Positions 12,260-23,603 of a DNA stretch of 64,000 nucleotides are shown piece by piece. This stretch comes from Paraescarpia echinospica (lineage: Eukaryota; Annelida; Polychaeta; Sabellida; Siboglinidae). The number at the start of each line of letters is the position of its first letter. Within the stretch, counting starts at the first letter, position 1. The stretch covers positions 72,027,768-72,091,767 of the forward strand of contig CM034535.1 of the NCBI GenBank assembly GCA_020002185.1. The letters are read 5' to 3'. The translations under genes were made by a program, and so were the position numbers. The notes beneath the pieces are model-generated. The model was given only the letters and a program-made list of their open reading frames with translations, had not been told where the DNA came from and did not search any database.

Positions 12260-13240
12260 AAAGTAATTTTGACTGATATGGATTTATAAAAGATGGGTTC
12301 ATAAGTGCATGTATTTTATTAGTTTGGGATTACTTGTCAAGGAAAATAAACTGGACATTGGAATATGAGATTATAAAGTATGCATTTATGCCAAAATCTT
12401 GAAATTGATGGAACATGACTTACATAGTTATTCTTGGTTTGTGTTCAAAATACTGTGCGACTTAATACCTGGTTTGCTGTGCGCAGGTCATGTATGAAGT
12501 GTTTAGGATATTGATCGGTTATGAACCTTGACATAGAACTATTTATTCTCCAGAACAATGTAGTGTTTGTGGCATTTTCACTATATGATAGTCAAAGAAT
12601 TGTTATTTGAATTAAACTAGATTCACATTAAAGAGAACATAGTCTGCTACAAGTATATGCACCCAGATAAATGTGCTACAATGGTTACTATATATTATGT
12701 ACATAGCACGTCACGCCAGTGCAGTCACATATGTAATTAAATAGTAAATTAAGCAGCAAGAAATAAACTTTGGAGCAAATGTTTAAACAAAGTAAGTTTA
12801 TTTTTTGTAGTCTAATGGAATCTTCGAGCCATAAACAATATTATATTTCATATATAATAAATTAGGCATTTTATAATGCACAGTATATCTGGATTTAAAC
12901 CAACTCAAAGATGGTGCCAAAATAAAATGTATAAGAAAAGTTAGTTAAATTAAGTAAATGAGTTTAATTTTAAACCAATCAGACTAAGCTAAGATAATAA
13001 TAAGTTAAATCCAGTTAATGAATATATTGAAACCAATGTTGTTACTATATATTTTAACAGTCCTTAGCAATCTTTACAAATTATTACTTCTCATCATTTA
13101 TTCTGTTTTCCTGTAGTTTGATTCCAGTGATGTGTCATTTATTTTAATAAAACAAAATAGGTTTGAATATCTGTTATGTGCAAAATGGTGGCAACTGAAG
13201 ACTCCAGTTAGAAAATGGTGATGCAAGATTCCCAACATTT
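12260..13240. other. AT-rich non-coding sequence
   Basis: About 1 kb of AT-rich, apparently unique sequence between the macrosatellite and LamG exon A. I see no convincing exon, promoter or repeat in it. If the LamG gene is transcribed through here, it is intronic. Confidence 0.5.
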
Positions 13241-13400
13241 AAACATACTGATTTTTGATCATATTAATAGCTAATTATAGATCATACTTTAACCGATATG
13301 AATTTTAAAGCATTTTTTTCAGTTTAAAAATAAAACCCAGGTATTTGTTATATTAGGTGTGGTATGAGTAGATGAATATGGATGAAGTTGTTGACTTCAG

Positions 13401-13504
13401 AACTGGGAGGAAAGGAAGTCTTGAAATCAGCGGATTCAGCTTTCTAAAGGGAGAATCTGGAGTGGTATTACTTCTGCTGAACACACGCGGCAACTTGTAT
13501 ATTG
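13401..13504 (+). CDS. LamG-like exon A
   Basis: The exon follows GACTTCAG and ends ATT G before GTAAGT. It encodes LEISGFSFLKGESGVVLLLL followed by NTRGNLYIG, which matches the first strands of a laminin-G domain: an F-x-F strand, a hydrophobic strand, then a short turn and a Y-I strand. It ends in phase 1, the phase of exons B and C. No exon B lies between it and exon C here; the B copies are all upstream, so the local order is B(x7)-A-C. LamG assignment is by pattern. Confidence 0.5.
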
Positions 13505-14159
13505 GTAAGTTTCACAAATATCTTGTACTTAAAAATGTAGCAAGTAACAGTTATAGAAAACATGCATGGCATTGCATACAACTGTCCCAAGTTACGCAAT
13601 CTTCATCAAATGTCTTATATAAATACGTCTTGAAACCGTCTCTTGCGTCTATGAGGGTAGCGCCATGATGCACACAAAATACCCAACTAAGCACTTGGTT
13701 TCTTACCTAACCATGAAAATACAAGTGACCAAGTGATCCCTTCTGATGGAACAGTATTTTTGTTAGTTTGTGTAATAATTGATGTATCCACTACATCGCG
13801 GTTTTGCTTACATCACAATTGAATTTTGTACGTGACCTCCGTCAAGCTTTGCTTTGCCAACATTGTTGTTAATGGTTATATATCTGTGAATTACATTGCT
13901 ATTGCTGCATGACATCTCATAAATGAAACATTCCCACATGCAGTTGTCAATTTAGAAACTTTGCCTTTTCTTTTTGCCATTAAGAAACACTTGTGACCAG
14001 AATTTCAACAAAATATTCAAATGGAATGTCCGATACCACCACATGTTTTCTGATGACTTGACAGAGGTTTTGCTAGGCAACAGGTCACGTGTGGATAGGT
14101 TAACTGTAGCGTGTTTGACCAGTGTTGCCAGAGGGTTGACAGTGGTTGTTATGCTTCAG

Positions 14160-14281
14160 GTGGCGCGCCTAACCTGGACGGCATGACATTTGGCCAGAAC
14201 GAGAAGATGCAGGAGGGTTGTGTCAGCAACCTATACATCCAGGGCAAGGGACCCCTTGACATCACTGCTGTCGCGGTCGGG
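14160..14281 (+). CDS. LamG-like exon C (domain C-terminus)
   Basis: Exon bounded by GCTTCAG and a GTATGT donor, entering in phase 1. It encodes GGAPNLDGMTFG, then MQEGCVSNLYIQGKGPLDI. The 'GCVxNLxIxGxxLDI' pattern is the classic closing strand of laminin-G/neurexin LNS domains, with the conserved Gly-Cys. The start, G-G-x-P, is the usual strand before it. It would follow exon B or A in frame. The donor leaves phase 0, which does not match the next recognisable exon at 19143, so an exon in between may be missing or unrecognised. Confidence 0.6.
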
Positions 14282-14289
14282 GTATGTCA

Positions 14290-15960
14290 TGGCGCCCTGA
14301 CACCCCTCATTGCTGCGACCGTCCAGTTGCTACATTGTATCTTCGTGCTACTCAAAACCAACAAACTCGAACTTCTACATTGTATATATATCTCTAAATT
14401 GTTCTTGTTTCTTTATGTTTTGGGGCTAGTGTTGCAGGCAGTATTTTCTTAAACAAAACATCTATTATTATGTAAACTTTATTAGTTCTATTAACAGAAA
14501 TGTAACCAATTAAAATTATATATTTCAGCTGGTTGATACTTGATTTAAAACTTATTAACACAACAACAAGAACAAGAAAGTTTATTCACCTGGTTGATAT
14601 TTGAAACAAAAGAAGTTTTGTTGTCATCTGGTTGGAAAATGTGTATAATAAAAAGATCTATTATATGACTGATGAAATTATTAAGTATTGGAAATCGTGA
14701 GAAGTGGCAAATGAAATGTCACGAAGGTGAATGCCTATGCAACAGGAAGGTAGATGTTGGAGTATTGGTTGGTTGGTTCTGCTAGGCCTGATGCTGTAAT
14801 ATGTAATGCTGAAGAGTAGATATTGACTTAGGCAGCATAGCCAAGTCAACCAAAGAGAAACACCCGCTGTATTTTTAATGTTGCAAACAGCATCTAGACA
14901 ATGTAAACTTGTGTGTAGCTACAGTGATATGAAATGTGTAGATCAGGTCTATGCGAAACAGGAGGTTAAATAATATCTGAATGAATTGTACCATTAGCCT
15001 GTAGATATGAATTGTTTGTAATTTGATTTGATTTGTACACATTTTCTAGCAGTAAATTGTTGTCCTTGAATTTTGAAGGTCAGATTCACAAAGCAATGTT
15101 GATATGATGGAGTGATAAGGTAATTATGTGCAATCATACCACTAGGTCATGCCAACAAAAGTGATGGTCTAATACAAAGTATTTATTGAGCGCATATGTC
15201 AAATATGCCAACTACAAATATTGAATATTTTTCCACACAAAAACAGAGTTGAAGGGGAAAGAAATCTTGTGATGTATTTCATTAGAAAGTGCAACATTTC
15301 ACATATCCCATGCCTGCTTTTGTAGAGTTGGATGAACCATGTGTTGTTTAATGATATATATGTTTAAAATACACCATTGTTGCCTTATATTTTAGATGCC
15401 AGTATGTTATAATGAAAATGTCAAAAGCATGAAACATTAGGTTTAAGTAGTAAATTATTTAAAGATTTATTGACATGCTCGTCTACCTGTGGATATCTGA
15501 CCTGGTGAAAACTAGATGCTCATTGGTTCCAAGATGAAAACAGTTTATGGTGTGTACATTTACATTTAGGTGGGTAATGTTGGATTTTCTTTCATATTGG
15601 GGATAACAAGCAAAGTTCACACGATTCAAATATGTATACTATCAATAGTAACTTGTGTATTATTTATTTTGATATAAAGAAAAACACTGTTTCGTCAATG
15701 AGAACATTATTTTGTTATTCCCTAACTTGAACTTGTTTCAAACATTTGACACTCTGTAACACTGTCTTTTAATTTTTTTATTTAGGGTTGATTGTGTCGC
15801 GCCTCTATGTGGCTGCACCAAAACAAGCTCGAGGATATTTTACATTTTTACCTGTTTTTAACTGTGGAACAGCAGTGCAATTTTAGAGTTGTTTTTATGA
15901 ATGTCTCGGGTCGAAGGTGGTCTGTGCCATTTTAACATGTACTTAATGACATTTTAGCAT
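14290..15960. other. AT-rich intronic stretch
   Basis: No exon recognised. About 15318-15767 is repeated near 37168-37622 (landmarks TGCCTTATATTTTA and ATTATTCCCTAACTTGAAC), so it belongs to a dispersed repeat or a second duplicated segment. Confidence 0.5.
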
Positions 15961-15962
15961 TT

Positions 15963-16478
15963 TTAGTCCTTTGGCTGAAGGTCAAAGGGACTATTGCCAT
16001 CACTCTTTGTCCTCCGTCCGCCGTTAGCTGCCGTATCTCAGAAACCGTTCAGCAACTTTTTCTCTAATTTCGCATAGACATATCTTGGGGCACTGCCACT
16101 ATGCATGAGAAATCTGTATTTGATAGAATCATTTTAAGGGCTCCCTAGGGCCTCCAAGGACCGCAAAACTGGTAAAAATGTAACATTTGGCCTATTTTTT
16201 CAACAACTTTTCAACAACTTTTTTTCTAATTTTTGTATAGATGTATCGTAGGGTACTCCCACTATATACAAGAAATCTGTATTTGATTGAATCATTCTAA
16301 GGGCACCTAAGGGGCCCCCAAAGTGCAAAAGTTTTACATTATCTAGTGATGTGGTTTTGAGAAGGGCCCTTGAGACCACCCCCAACACTAGATTTTTTTT
16401 AATGTGCCACAAAGTCAGCAGTGTGACTAATCTCTACAGCCCAGTCCATTGAGACCTTGACTAATCTTTAATTGATAG
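15963..16478. mobile_element. AGTCCTTTGG-family element, partial copy 1
   Basis: Starts with a terminal hairpin (TAGTCCTTTG pairing with CAAAGGGACTA), then CGTTAGCTGCC and CTCAGAAACCGTTCAGCAAC. The same ~500 bp recurs at 17110-17600 and, more diverged, at 35985-36360. I see no coding capacity, so it is probably non-autonomous. It stops abruptly where a macrosatellite fragment begins. Confidence 0.6.
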
Positions 16479-17107
16479 ATAGATCCAACTCATGACAGAT
16501 CAAACTCATGAGAGATCCATTTCATAACAAATCCAAGTCATGTCAGATCCAACTGATGACAAATCTAACTTATGCCAGACCCAGCCCGTGTCAGATCCAA
16601 ATCATGAGAGATCCAAATCATGAAAGATCCACGTCATGACAAATCCAACTCATGATAGATCCAAGTCACGCCAGATCCAACTGATGAGTGATCCAACTAG
16701 TTGCATGGGAGATCCAAATCATGCCAGATCCAACCCATGTTAGATCCAACCCATGCCAGATCCAACTCCTCTTGAACTTGGTATGTGCCAAGTTAAAAAT
16801 TCCTGTAAGACCATTAATGAGATTGACACCTTACAAAAACGAAGGCTGTTCTGTTATTATACATTCTTACCATGTCAGGACCACATCAAATATTCGCATA
16901 CCAGTTTTTGTTGTAGCAAATATATCCCAACTTCACATAGGACCCCTTATAAACTTTGTAGAGGATCATTTACAAGCCTTTCAAAGGAACATGTTCAAGC
17001 TTTACATATATGGCCTGCCACAGTTGAAAAATTGTGAAATTGAGTTTTGTACCTTTTTGGATTCCACTGGACTTGAGCTTTAAATTGAAATATCTTCAGT
17101 AGTTTTT
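16478..17107. repeat. isolated macrosatellite fragment
   Basis: Contains the 16-bp field, the hairpin region and the shortened 28-bp field of the 1-12 kb array, ending ATATCTTCAGTAGTTTTTTA. It lacks both the 36-bp minisatellite and exon B. It is sandwiched between two copies of the AGTCCTTTGG element. Confidence 0.85.
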
Positions 17108-17108
17108 T

Positions 17109-18533
17109 ATTAGTCCTTTGGCCGAAGGTCCAAGGGACTATTGCCATCACTCTGCGTCCGCCGTCTGCCGTTAGCTGCCATATCTCAGAATCCGTTCAGC
17201 AACTTTTTCTCTAATTTTGCATAGACATATTAGGGCACTGCATTTTAAGGGCTCCCTAGGGCCTCCAAGGACCCCAAAACTGGTAAAAATGTAACATTTG
17301 GCCTATTTCTTTCTTCAAAAACTGTTCAGCAACTTTTCTCTAATTTTGCATAGATGTATCTTAGGGTGCTGCCACTATATACCAGAAATCTGTATTTGAT
17401 TGAATCATTTTAAGGGCACCTAAGGGGCCCCCAAAGTGCAAACGTTTTACATTATCTAGTGATGTGGTTTTGAGAAGGGCCCTTGAGACCACCCCCAACA
17501 GTAGTTTTTGTTTAATGTGCCACAAAGTCAGCAATGTGACTAAACTCTGCAGCCTAGTGCTACTGTTCCATTGAGACCTTAGCTAATCTTTAATTGATCA
17601 CAGCACCCAGGCAGAGTAGACACACTTGACCCCTGTTAGACTGAACAGTTGCCTAACACTTTTAAACTGTATCTTCAAAACTATTGATTTTCTATAATTG
17701 CAAGTTGTGTTTATTTTTATGTTCATTTGATTATTTTAAAATGGTGTGACTTTGGTGTATATTGGTTAAAGATGTATTGTCTGTAGAAACCTGTAGGTGA
17801 CAAACATAGAAAATTAATATTTTGTCACCTGTAGGTGACAAACATAGAAAATTAATATTCTGGACATCTATAGAGTTAAATATCCTACACTTTATTTATA
17901 TAAAATGCATTCTACTGTTCTGTTTACGCTTGCCATGCCTTGTGTAGACATGGTACTGTGTAAATCAATTGTATCAATATAGACTAATAATTACAGATTC
18001 ACAATATAGTTAACACCTGAAACAACCAAATGTCAACCATTAGAAGAGTTGACATAGTTAAGGCACAATAAAGCCTTTTGTGTCAAGACAAATACAATTC
18101 AACCAATACCCCTATCTGAACACTGTCAAGTTCAAAAACATCAGCACGTTTTTCACACCTGCATGGTAGTTTAGGCTCAGTAGTGTGCTGGTAGCTACTA
18201 AACCAATAGGCTTGTGTGAAAAGGATAGTTGGCAGAAGAACTAACTTCAAAGCACCATTGCATCCATTTAGCCAGGCAGCAGTCACACTGTCCCAGTGTC
18301 TGCTGCTATGTTTATATAATAATTATATAGGCTTAATGATCCCAATACACCAATTTGTTGGCACAATGTCAGATAATGGAACTAGGTTAAACATCTTAAC
18401 AATAACTATAATTAGTTCTGTGGAGCTGTTTTTTTCAGTGAACAGTAAACGTGTAAACATTTTACTTCCATCATAACCCTTAATGATCTGTAACTATGAT
18501 TCACCAAAAAACATTTGATTAATAATTACCTAC
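17109..18533. mobile_element. AGTCCTTTGG-family element, copy 2
   Basis: Left-end hairpin as in copy 1. It continues through landmarks shared with copy 3 (35985-37141): TCACCTGTAGGTGACAAACA (here partly duplicated at 17797 and 17824), GTGTAGACATGGTACT, GAAACAACCAAATGTCAACC and CACCAAAAAACATTT. A right-end AGTCCAAAGGACTTCAGGGC is not seen here, so the right terminus appears truncated near 18533. Confidence 0.55.
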
Positions 18534-19142
18534 AGGGTTGTTTGATTTATGCCGGGCAGAAACTGTTTCTGCCCGGCAGAAACAGCAACAATAGGAAATA
18601 CATGCCATTGTTAGGCAAACGTGTTCTTTTTATAGAAAATTTCAGTTTCTTTCTGAACCTGTCTACGTATGATAACCATTTGTCCGCCCTGCTCACAATA
18701 AACATCACATGATAAAAGGAAGATCTAGAGTCTAGTTGTGCACCACACAGCAGTGTTCTATTAACTTACTTGTCTGTGTACAGTATATGTTGTGGTTGCA
18801 AAAATGTCATACGAGGCCTTGTTCAACTAGTCAACCTTGTTCAGACCACTATTGGTATGCTGACCTTTAGGTGCTGGCACTGAGAGTGATCACTAAGTAA
18901 TAATAAGTAACGCATCCTAAGTAATAATAATAATAATATTTATTTCTTTAATTTCATGATTAAAAATGTTAATTATTTATTGTTATCCTCTATAGGACTG
19001 CATACATACTAGTCCATGAGAAATTATATGCTGCCTGGTTTGCCGTAAAGATCCTCCATATTTAAAATATGCAATCTGTAAATGTGTCTTACTAATGGAA
19101 CTGCTGTTATTTCTCTGAGTAAATGTGTCATCTTTTATCCAG
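18534..19142. other. non-coding, partly repetitive
   Basis: No exon recognised. A short palindromic stretch (GCAGAAACTGTTTCTGC) lies near 18557. 18818-18890 resembles 42165-42245 (shared GTGCTGGCACTGAG), so a dispersed repeat fragment is present. A TAA/AAT microsatellite lies near 18915-18940. Confidence 0.5.
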
Positions 19143-19253
19143 CTCCCCCTGACCACTGCCAGAGTTGTACAGTGAATGCTGATGGAGCTGCAGAATGCGA
19201 TGCTGACAGATGTGATTCAAGATATCGCCTCAAGGTGGGCAAGAAATGCCAGG
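19143..19253 (+). CDS. cysteine-rich (furin-like) exon 1
   Basis: The exon lies between TATCCAG and a GTTAGT donor, phase 1 to phase 1. It encodes PPDHCQSCTVNADGAAECDA, then DRCDSRYRLKVGKKCQG. The spacing C-x2-C-x(9)-C-x3-C and the final K-x-C fit the furin-like or growth-factor-receptor cysteine-rich repeat common in large extracellular proteins. It is in the same orientation and phase class as the LamG exons, suggesting one secreted or membrane-anchored multidomain protein. Confidence 0.55.
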
Positions 19254-19901
19254 GTTAGTCACACCAGCTGTTGTTTTATTGAGGAAGGGCAACTTTTGAC
19301 ATGTCTACCACATTCTTGCAGCATGCACTGCAATTGTTAGAAATGTGTGCTTTTGCCCAGTCAATTCACTTTGTCAAAGTAGTAAGTATTTCAAGCCATT
19401 GTGTTATGGTTATAGTTAACAAAGCACTTTTCACAGTGGAATCTTGAACCAAATATAAACAGCAGACAAGTGATAGATGCTTAACAAGAGAATATTGTCA
19501 TCTTAAACACAACACTGCCTCGCAGACATCTTCCATGAAGCTGTATCAATCAACTATATAAAAGCTTATTTGTGTAGGTATGATTGTAGTTAAATGCATT
19601 CTCATATTAATGCTACACACAGGCATGCATACATGCACACACACACGCACGCATGCACATAAATAGAAAAACATTGACAAATATCACAAAGTTTAGACTG
19701 TGTCGCGACCCAATGTAATAAATAAATAAAAGCTAACACGTAAATAAAGATATTAATAAATAATATGTGAATTCAACAGTGTCATCTCTGAAAGCATGGT
19801 TGTCCCACTGTTCACTAGACACAGCCATGTTATATAAACAAATGAAGTCTATTTGCAGTAGTATTTTACCTGGTCATGACGTCATGACTTGTGTCTTGCA
19901 G

Positions 19902-20100
19902 CATGTCCGTCCCACTGCGTAACGTGCTCAGATGTTGGCAGTGGAGTGATGGTGTGTTGTCCCTACTACAAGCGCAATGGTGGTTAGTGTGCCTCGTGTC
20001 CAGCCAACTGTCTCGAGTGCAGTGGGAGTGAAGGCGCCATGCTCTGCTCCAAGTGCAACTGTGATTTTGTCTTGATGGATGACAGACAATACTTGCAAAA
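19902..20100 (+). pseudogene. cysteine-rich (furin-like) exon 2 with in-frame stop
   Basis: Follows TCTTGCAG and enters in phase 1. The frame reads CPSHCVTCSDVGSGVMVCCP, then YYKRNGG, a TAG stop at 19985-19987, then CASCPANCLECSGSEGAMLC and SKCNCDFVL. The C-x-x-C rhythm continues cleanly on both sides of the stop, so the TAG most likely replaces a residue codon rather than marking a true end. The GTGAGT donor leaves phase 2, unlike the phase-1 acceptor of the next EGF exon: a second sign of decay or a sequencing error. Confidence 0.55.
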
Positions 20101-20579
20101 GTGAGTATCTACAAAGTTTAATAAGATAGAGCAAAAACATCATATGGCAACTGAACTAGGAAACCTATAACTTACAGAGAATCCAACATTTTAATTTATA
20201 TGTGTAACTTACCCTTCTGAGATATTTCTCAGTTTTATATGGAAACCTGTTCACACAACCAGCATTTACACAACCAGCAGATAATGTGTTCCATTGAATA
20301 CTTTCTTATATATATATATATATCCTCACTGTTTCAATAATATTAATATTTATTTCTTTATACAAATAAATACCATGTTTAGGTGCATAAAATACAACAT
20401 TGGTCAAAACATTTAGATAGGATACAGAATGTAAATACACATCTGTAAAGAAAGTATTACACATTTCAATCATTGGTCAGATAATCTGAAATACACAGCA
20501 AATGAACTTAACAGAAATAAATTATTGTCTTTATAAATGACAGTGGTGCAGTTGATTACTCACCCTATGTATGCTTCAG

Positions 20580-20664
20580 GTGCATGTGGAGAGAAGGGTA
20601 AATGCTACAGCCAGCTACAGGTGTACCTGTCCAGTTGGAAGGGCTGGTGACAGGTGTGAAATAG
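20580..20664 (+). pseudogene. EGF-like exon with frameshift
   Basis: After ATGCTTCAG the frame encodes ACGEKGKCYSQ. A shift of one base is then needed to read YRCTCPVGRAGDRCEI before the GTAAGT donor. Joined, this is the C-terminal half of an EGF domain (C-x-C-x(2)G-x(3)G-x-x-C). The single frameshift sits in the middle, near 20616. It continues the decayed LamG/Cys-rich/EGF gene. Confidence 0.55.
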
Positions 20665-20763
20665 GTAAGTCACTCTGCGTTTTACGTCACTTCACAATGT
20701 TTAGTTGAGAATTGAGAAGAGAGTGGTAGAAGGAGAAGAGGGAGACCATCAGTAAAATGTAAA

Positions 20764-21117
20764 GGTAAGTTCTTATATAGCGCAGTATCCAGTCCTTAGG
20801 ACTGCTCAAAGCACTTTAAACTTTCTTTCTGGCAGACCTGTTTAAATGAAATCTCAATCGAGAGAACCCTGTTTCGAGTCCTTTGCTGTCGCATTGAACA
20901 TTGAGCAAGTTCTTTCACTCTACATTGCTACAGTTCACTCAGCTCTATGGCTGCCTGAAATAGACAGTGGTGAATATTTGTATATGAATAGTGTTTGTGC
21001 ATTAATTGCAGCAAGGCTGAATGCTTCCCAGAGAAGTCGAAATGGTGTTCGATTGAACATGTCTGCCAGGGAGTGAAGTATAAAAGTGCTTTGAGCAGTC
21101 CTGAGAACTTACCTTTA
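20764..21117 (+). mobile_element. SINE fragment with inverted extra tail
   Basis: 20846-21117 matches the body and tail of the SINE at 27800-28062 (shared CAGTTCACTC, GACAGTGGTG, GAAGTCGA, GCTTTGAGCAGTCC). Directly upstream, 20764-20815 is the same tail in reverse orientation and in a longer form, ending AGCGC/TATATAAG. The pair therefore forms an inverted repeat around the SINE body. The tRNA-like head is missing or degraded. Confidence 0.7.
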
Positions 21118-21164
21118 TGTGTTCTGTCTCTTTAATTATGATTAATTATGACAATTTATTGAAG

Positions 21165-21229
21165 GCATCGCTGTGAGGGACCCGATGTTCAACTATGAGA
21201 CCCTGTCCGATGCCCTTTTGGAGACACAG
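21165..21229 (+). CDS. possible downstream exon of the EGF/LamG gene
   Basis: A GAAG acceptor, 65 nt, then CAG|GTGATC. It enters in the phase left by the EGF exon (phase 1) and encodes GIAVRDPMFNYETLSDALLE. I recognise no domain in it. The support is phase compatibility, an open frame and position only. Confidence 0.25.
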
Positions 21230-21309
21230 GTGATCCTTATGTTCAAGGCCCAGTCAGTTCGTTTGTTGTTCACTGCGTTGAGTTATGTGTACCTAGCACG
21301 ATGGAATGA

Positions 21310-22080
21310 CAACAGAGTGTCATGATTTTTATCCTGTCTCCAGATCAATTCAGCTTTACGTCTTTGCGACTATAGTGCTTTGAGTTCATCATCAAACCAA
21401 GTGGCCTCACTACCCTAGTTTTGGATTTGGTGGGTGTGTGCCTATCCAACAACTGTCTTAATGCGGTATTGTATTCACCAGCTAGATGATTGATATCCGT
21501 GATGCTCAATAGTGCATTAGCTATACCCCTGAAGTCAGTGCTGAAAGCTTTGTTATCAATTTGTGTCAGTTTCCTATACGATATAGTACATGTCTCTAAA
21601 GGAGGTCTGGGCATGTTTACTCGATAACGCACAAACATGTGATCCGAGACCATGTAATCAGCCACCGGGTAACTAAGAAGTTCACGATTACGCCTAGTGA
21701 CAATTAAATCGAGAGTATGACCAGATCTATGAGTTGCAACCCTAACATGTTGTTTTAAGTCATACATACTCAGTACATCACACATTCTTATTGCATCAGC
21801 ATCGATGTCAATATCCATATGAATATTAAAATGACCTACTACAGGAGTGATTGAGGGATGTGAACTGCATGCGACAGGTAGTTCTGAAATTCCTCAAAGA
21901 AAGTAGCAGTAGTGACACGATGGTTTTACGAATACGGTGGTCGGTATATCACATGAACATCAACTTTCGTCTTTTCGCACAATAATTCATAGCAAATTAA
22001 AAGGAACATCACTTTTCAGTGAATACTGCCGGACAGTCTTGGATTGTTCTTGAGATGATAGCCACTGGGTGTTAGTTCCT
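21310..22080 (-). mobile_element. L2/CR1-like LINE fragment, endonuclease domain
   Basis: On the minus strand the frame reads GHFNIHMDIDIDADAIRMCD, then RSGHTLDLIVTRR and VSDHMFVRYRV. These correspond to the (G/D)FN-H, 'GHTLDLI' and 'SDH' blocks of an apurinic-type LINE endonuclease. After a frameshift near 21400, an ATWFDDEL segment follows, as expected between the endonuclease and RT domains. There is no RT here, so the copy is truncated. Confidence 0.8.
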
Positions 22081-22299
22081 CGCGTTTGACCACATCACCA
22101 GATGTCAATCAGGTCTCCGTTATCAGAACGATATCAGTGTCACTAGTAATGATATACTCACTGACGTCTGCAGTTTTGTTCCACACACAACACGGATTCA
22201 CAAGAGCGAGTTGGATGTCCCTTGTCCGTCACGATGGTGTGTTTACTCGTTTAACATGGATTAGATTGTTCAGATTAGCTCCAGTCCGAGCATCACGAA

Positions 22300-22445
22300 T
22301 ATTGAGCAGTTTCTCTGTTGCTGTTGTTACTGCTGTCGCCATCACTGCTGCTGCTGCCGCCATCGCTGCTTCTGCCACCGTTGCTGTTGTCGCTGCTGCT
22401 GCTGTTGTCATTGTTGATGCCGCTGCCAAAGTTGCATGCGAGGTT
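22300..22445. repeat. GCT/GTT-rich trinucleotide tract
   Basis: Imperfect GCTGCTGTTGTC-type triplets. It gives Ala/Val-rich frames on one strand and Ala/Thr-rich frames on the other; both are low-complexity by-products. Confidence 0.7.
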
Positions 22446-22719
22446 GCGTCATCACTATGCATAATTGAAGTTGTGCAGATATCAGTGGTGTATGTGTAAT
22501 GTTGCCATAAAATATATTAGTTAACACCGTTGGCACCCGAGAATGCAGCTTTATGAAAGTTCCTATCGAATAAAGTTAATGTCGGAATACATACATACTG
22601 ATTTTACTTTAACCAATGTGAATTTTAAAGCATTTTTTTCAGTTTAAAAATAAAACCCAGGTACTTGTGATATTAGCTGTTGTATGAGTAGACCAATATG
22701 GATGATGTGTTCACTTCAG

Positions 22720-22823
22720 AACTGGGAGGAAAGGAAGTCTTGAGATCGATGGATTCAGCTTTGCAGAGGGAGAAACTGGAGGAGTATCATGCATGCTGAA
22801 CACACGCGGCAACATGTAAATTG
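22720..22823 (+). pseudogene. LamG-like exon A' (stop codon)
   Basis: 104 nt, as exon A, with acceptor TTCAG and donor GTAAGT kept. The frame reads LEIDGFSFAEGETGGVSCML, then NTRGNM and TAA where exon A has TAT. The tyrosine-to-stop change would end translation two codons before the donor. Confidence 0.6.
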
Positions 22824-23482
22824 GTAAGTCTCACAAATATATTGTACTTAAAAATGCAGCATGGAACAATCATAGGAAACATGCATGGCATTGTATACAA
22901 CTGTCCCAAGTTATGCAATCTTCATCAACTGTCTCATATAAATCCTTCTTCAAACCGTCTCTTGCGTCTCTGTAGGTAGCGCCATGTGTCACACAAAATA
23001 CCAGACTAAGCACTTGGCTTCTTACCTAACCGTGAAAATGATCATACAAATAACCAAGTTATTTCTTCTGATGGATAAGTATTTTTTAGTTTGTATAATA
23101 ATTGATGTATCCACTACATCGCGGTTTTGCTTACATCACAATTTAATTTTGTACGTGACCTCCGTCAAGTTTTGCTTTGCCTACAATGTTGTTAATGGTT
23201 ATATATACGTGAATTACATTGCTATTGCTGCATGACATCTCCTAATTCAAACATTCCCACATACAGTGGTCACTTTACAAACTGCATTATATTTTTGTTA
23301 TAAAGAAACACTTTTGTGACCAGAATTTCAACAAAATATTTGACGGAATGTCCGAACCCACTACATATTTTCTGATGACTTGACGGAGGTGTTGCTAGGC
23401 AACAGGTCACATGATGGAGAGGTTATCTGTAGCGTGTTCGGCCAGTATTGCCAGAGTGTTGACAGTGGTTGTTATGCTTCAG

Positions 23483-23603
23483 GTGTCGTGCCTAACCTGG
23501 ACGGCATGACATTTGGTCAGCACAAGAAGATACTGGAGATTTGTGTCAGCAACCTGCACATCCATGGCAAGGACCTCTTGACCTCACCATTGTCGCTGTT
23601 GGG
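23483..23603 (+). pseudogene. LamG-like exon C' (1-nt deletion)
   Basis: Starts after GCTTCAG and reads PNLDGMTFGQ, then CVSNLHIHGKD. It is one base shorter than exon C (GACCTC against GGACCCC), so the last dozen codons shift frame. The conserved glycine before the LamG cysteine is replaced (EIC against EGC). It is likely non-functional. Confidence 0.6.

Larger units (their letters stand above)
1..12260 (+). repeat. macrosatellite, seven ~1.6-1.8 kb units, each with one LamG exon
   Basis: The whole block is a tandem array. Using the exon-like landmark GACGGCGATCC as register, it recurs at 893, 2626, 4351, 5952, 7653, 9382 and 11213, giving spacings of about 1733, 1725, 1601, 1701, 1729 and 1831 bp. 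Each unit reads in the same order: a 36-bp minisatellite, exon B, a field of ~16-bp AGATCCAACTCATGAC-like repeats, a hairpin, a ~28-bp TTGCAGAGGATCATG field, then an AT-rich stretch leading into the next 36-bp array. Length differences come mainly from the number of minisatellite copies. The array runs off the left edge of the window and decays after about 12240. Confidence 0.95.
13250..15300 (+). repeat. segmental duplication, left copy (LamG exons A and C)
   Basis: This block is repeated at about 22597-24110 with the same order of landmarks: GCATTTTTTTCAGTTTAAAA, exon A, a GCGCCATG stretch, a TGGTTATATA stretch, exon C, and a CTTTATGTTTTGGGGCTAG stretch. The right copy lacks roughly 0.5 kb present here around 14480-14985. 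Exons in this left copy are better preserved. Confidence 0.85.
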
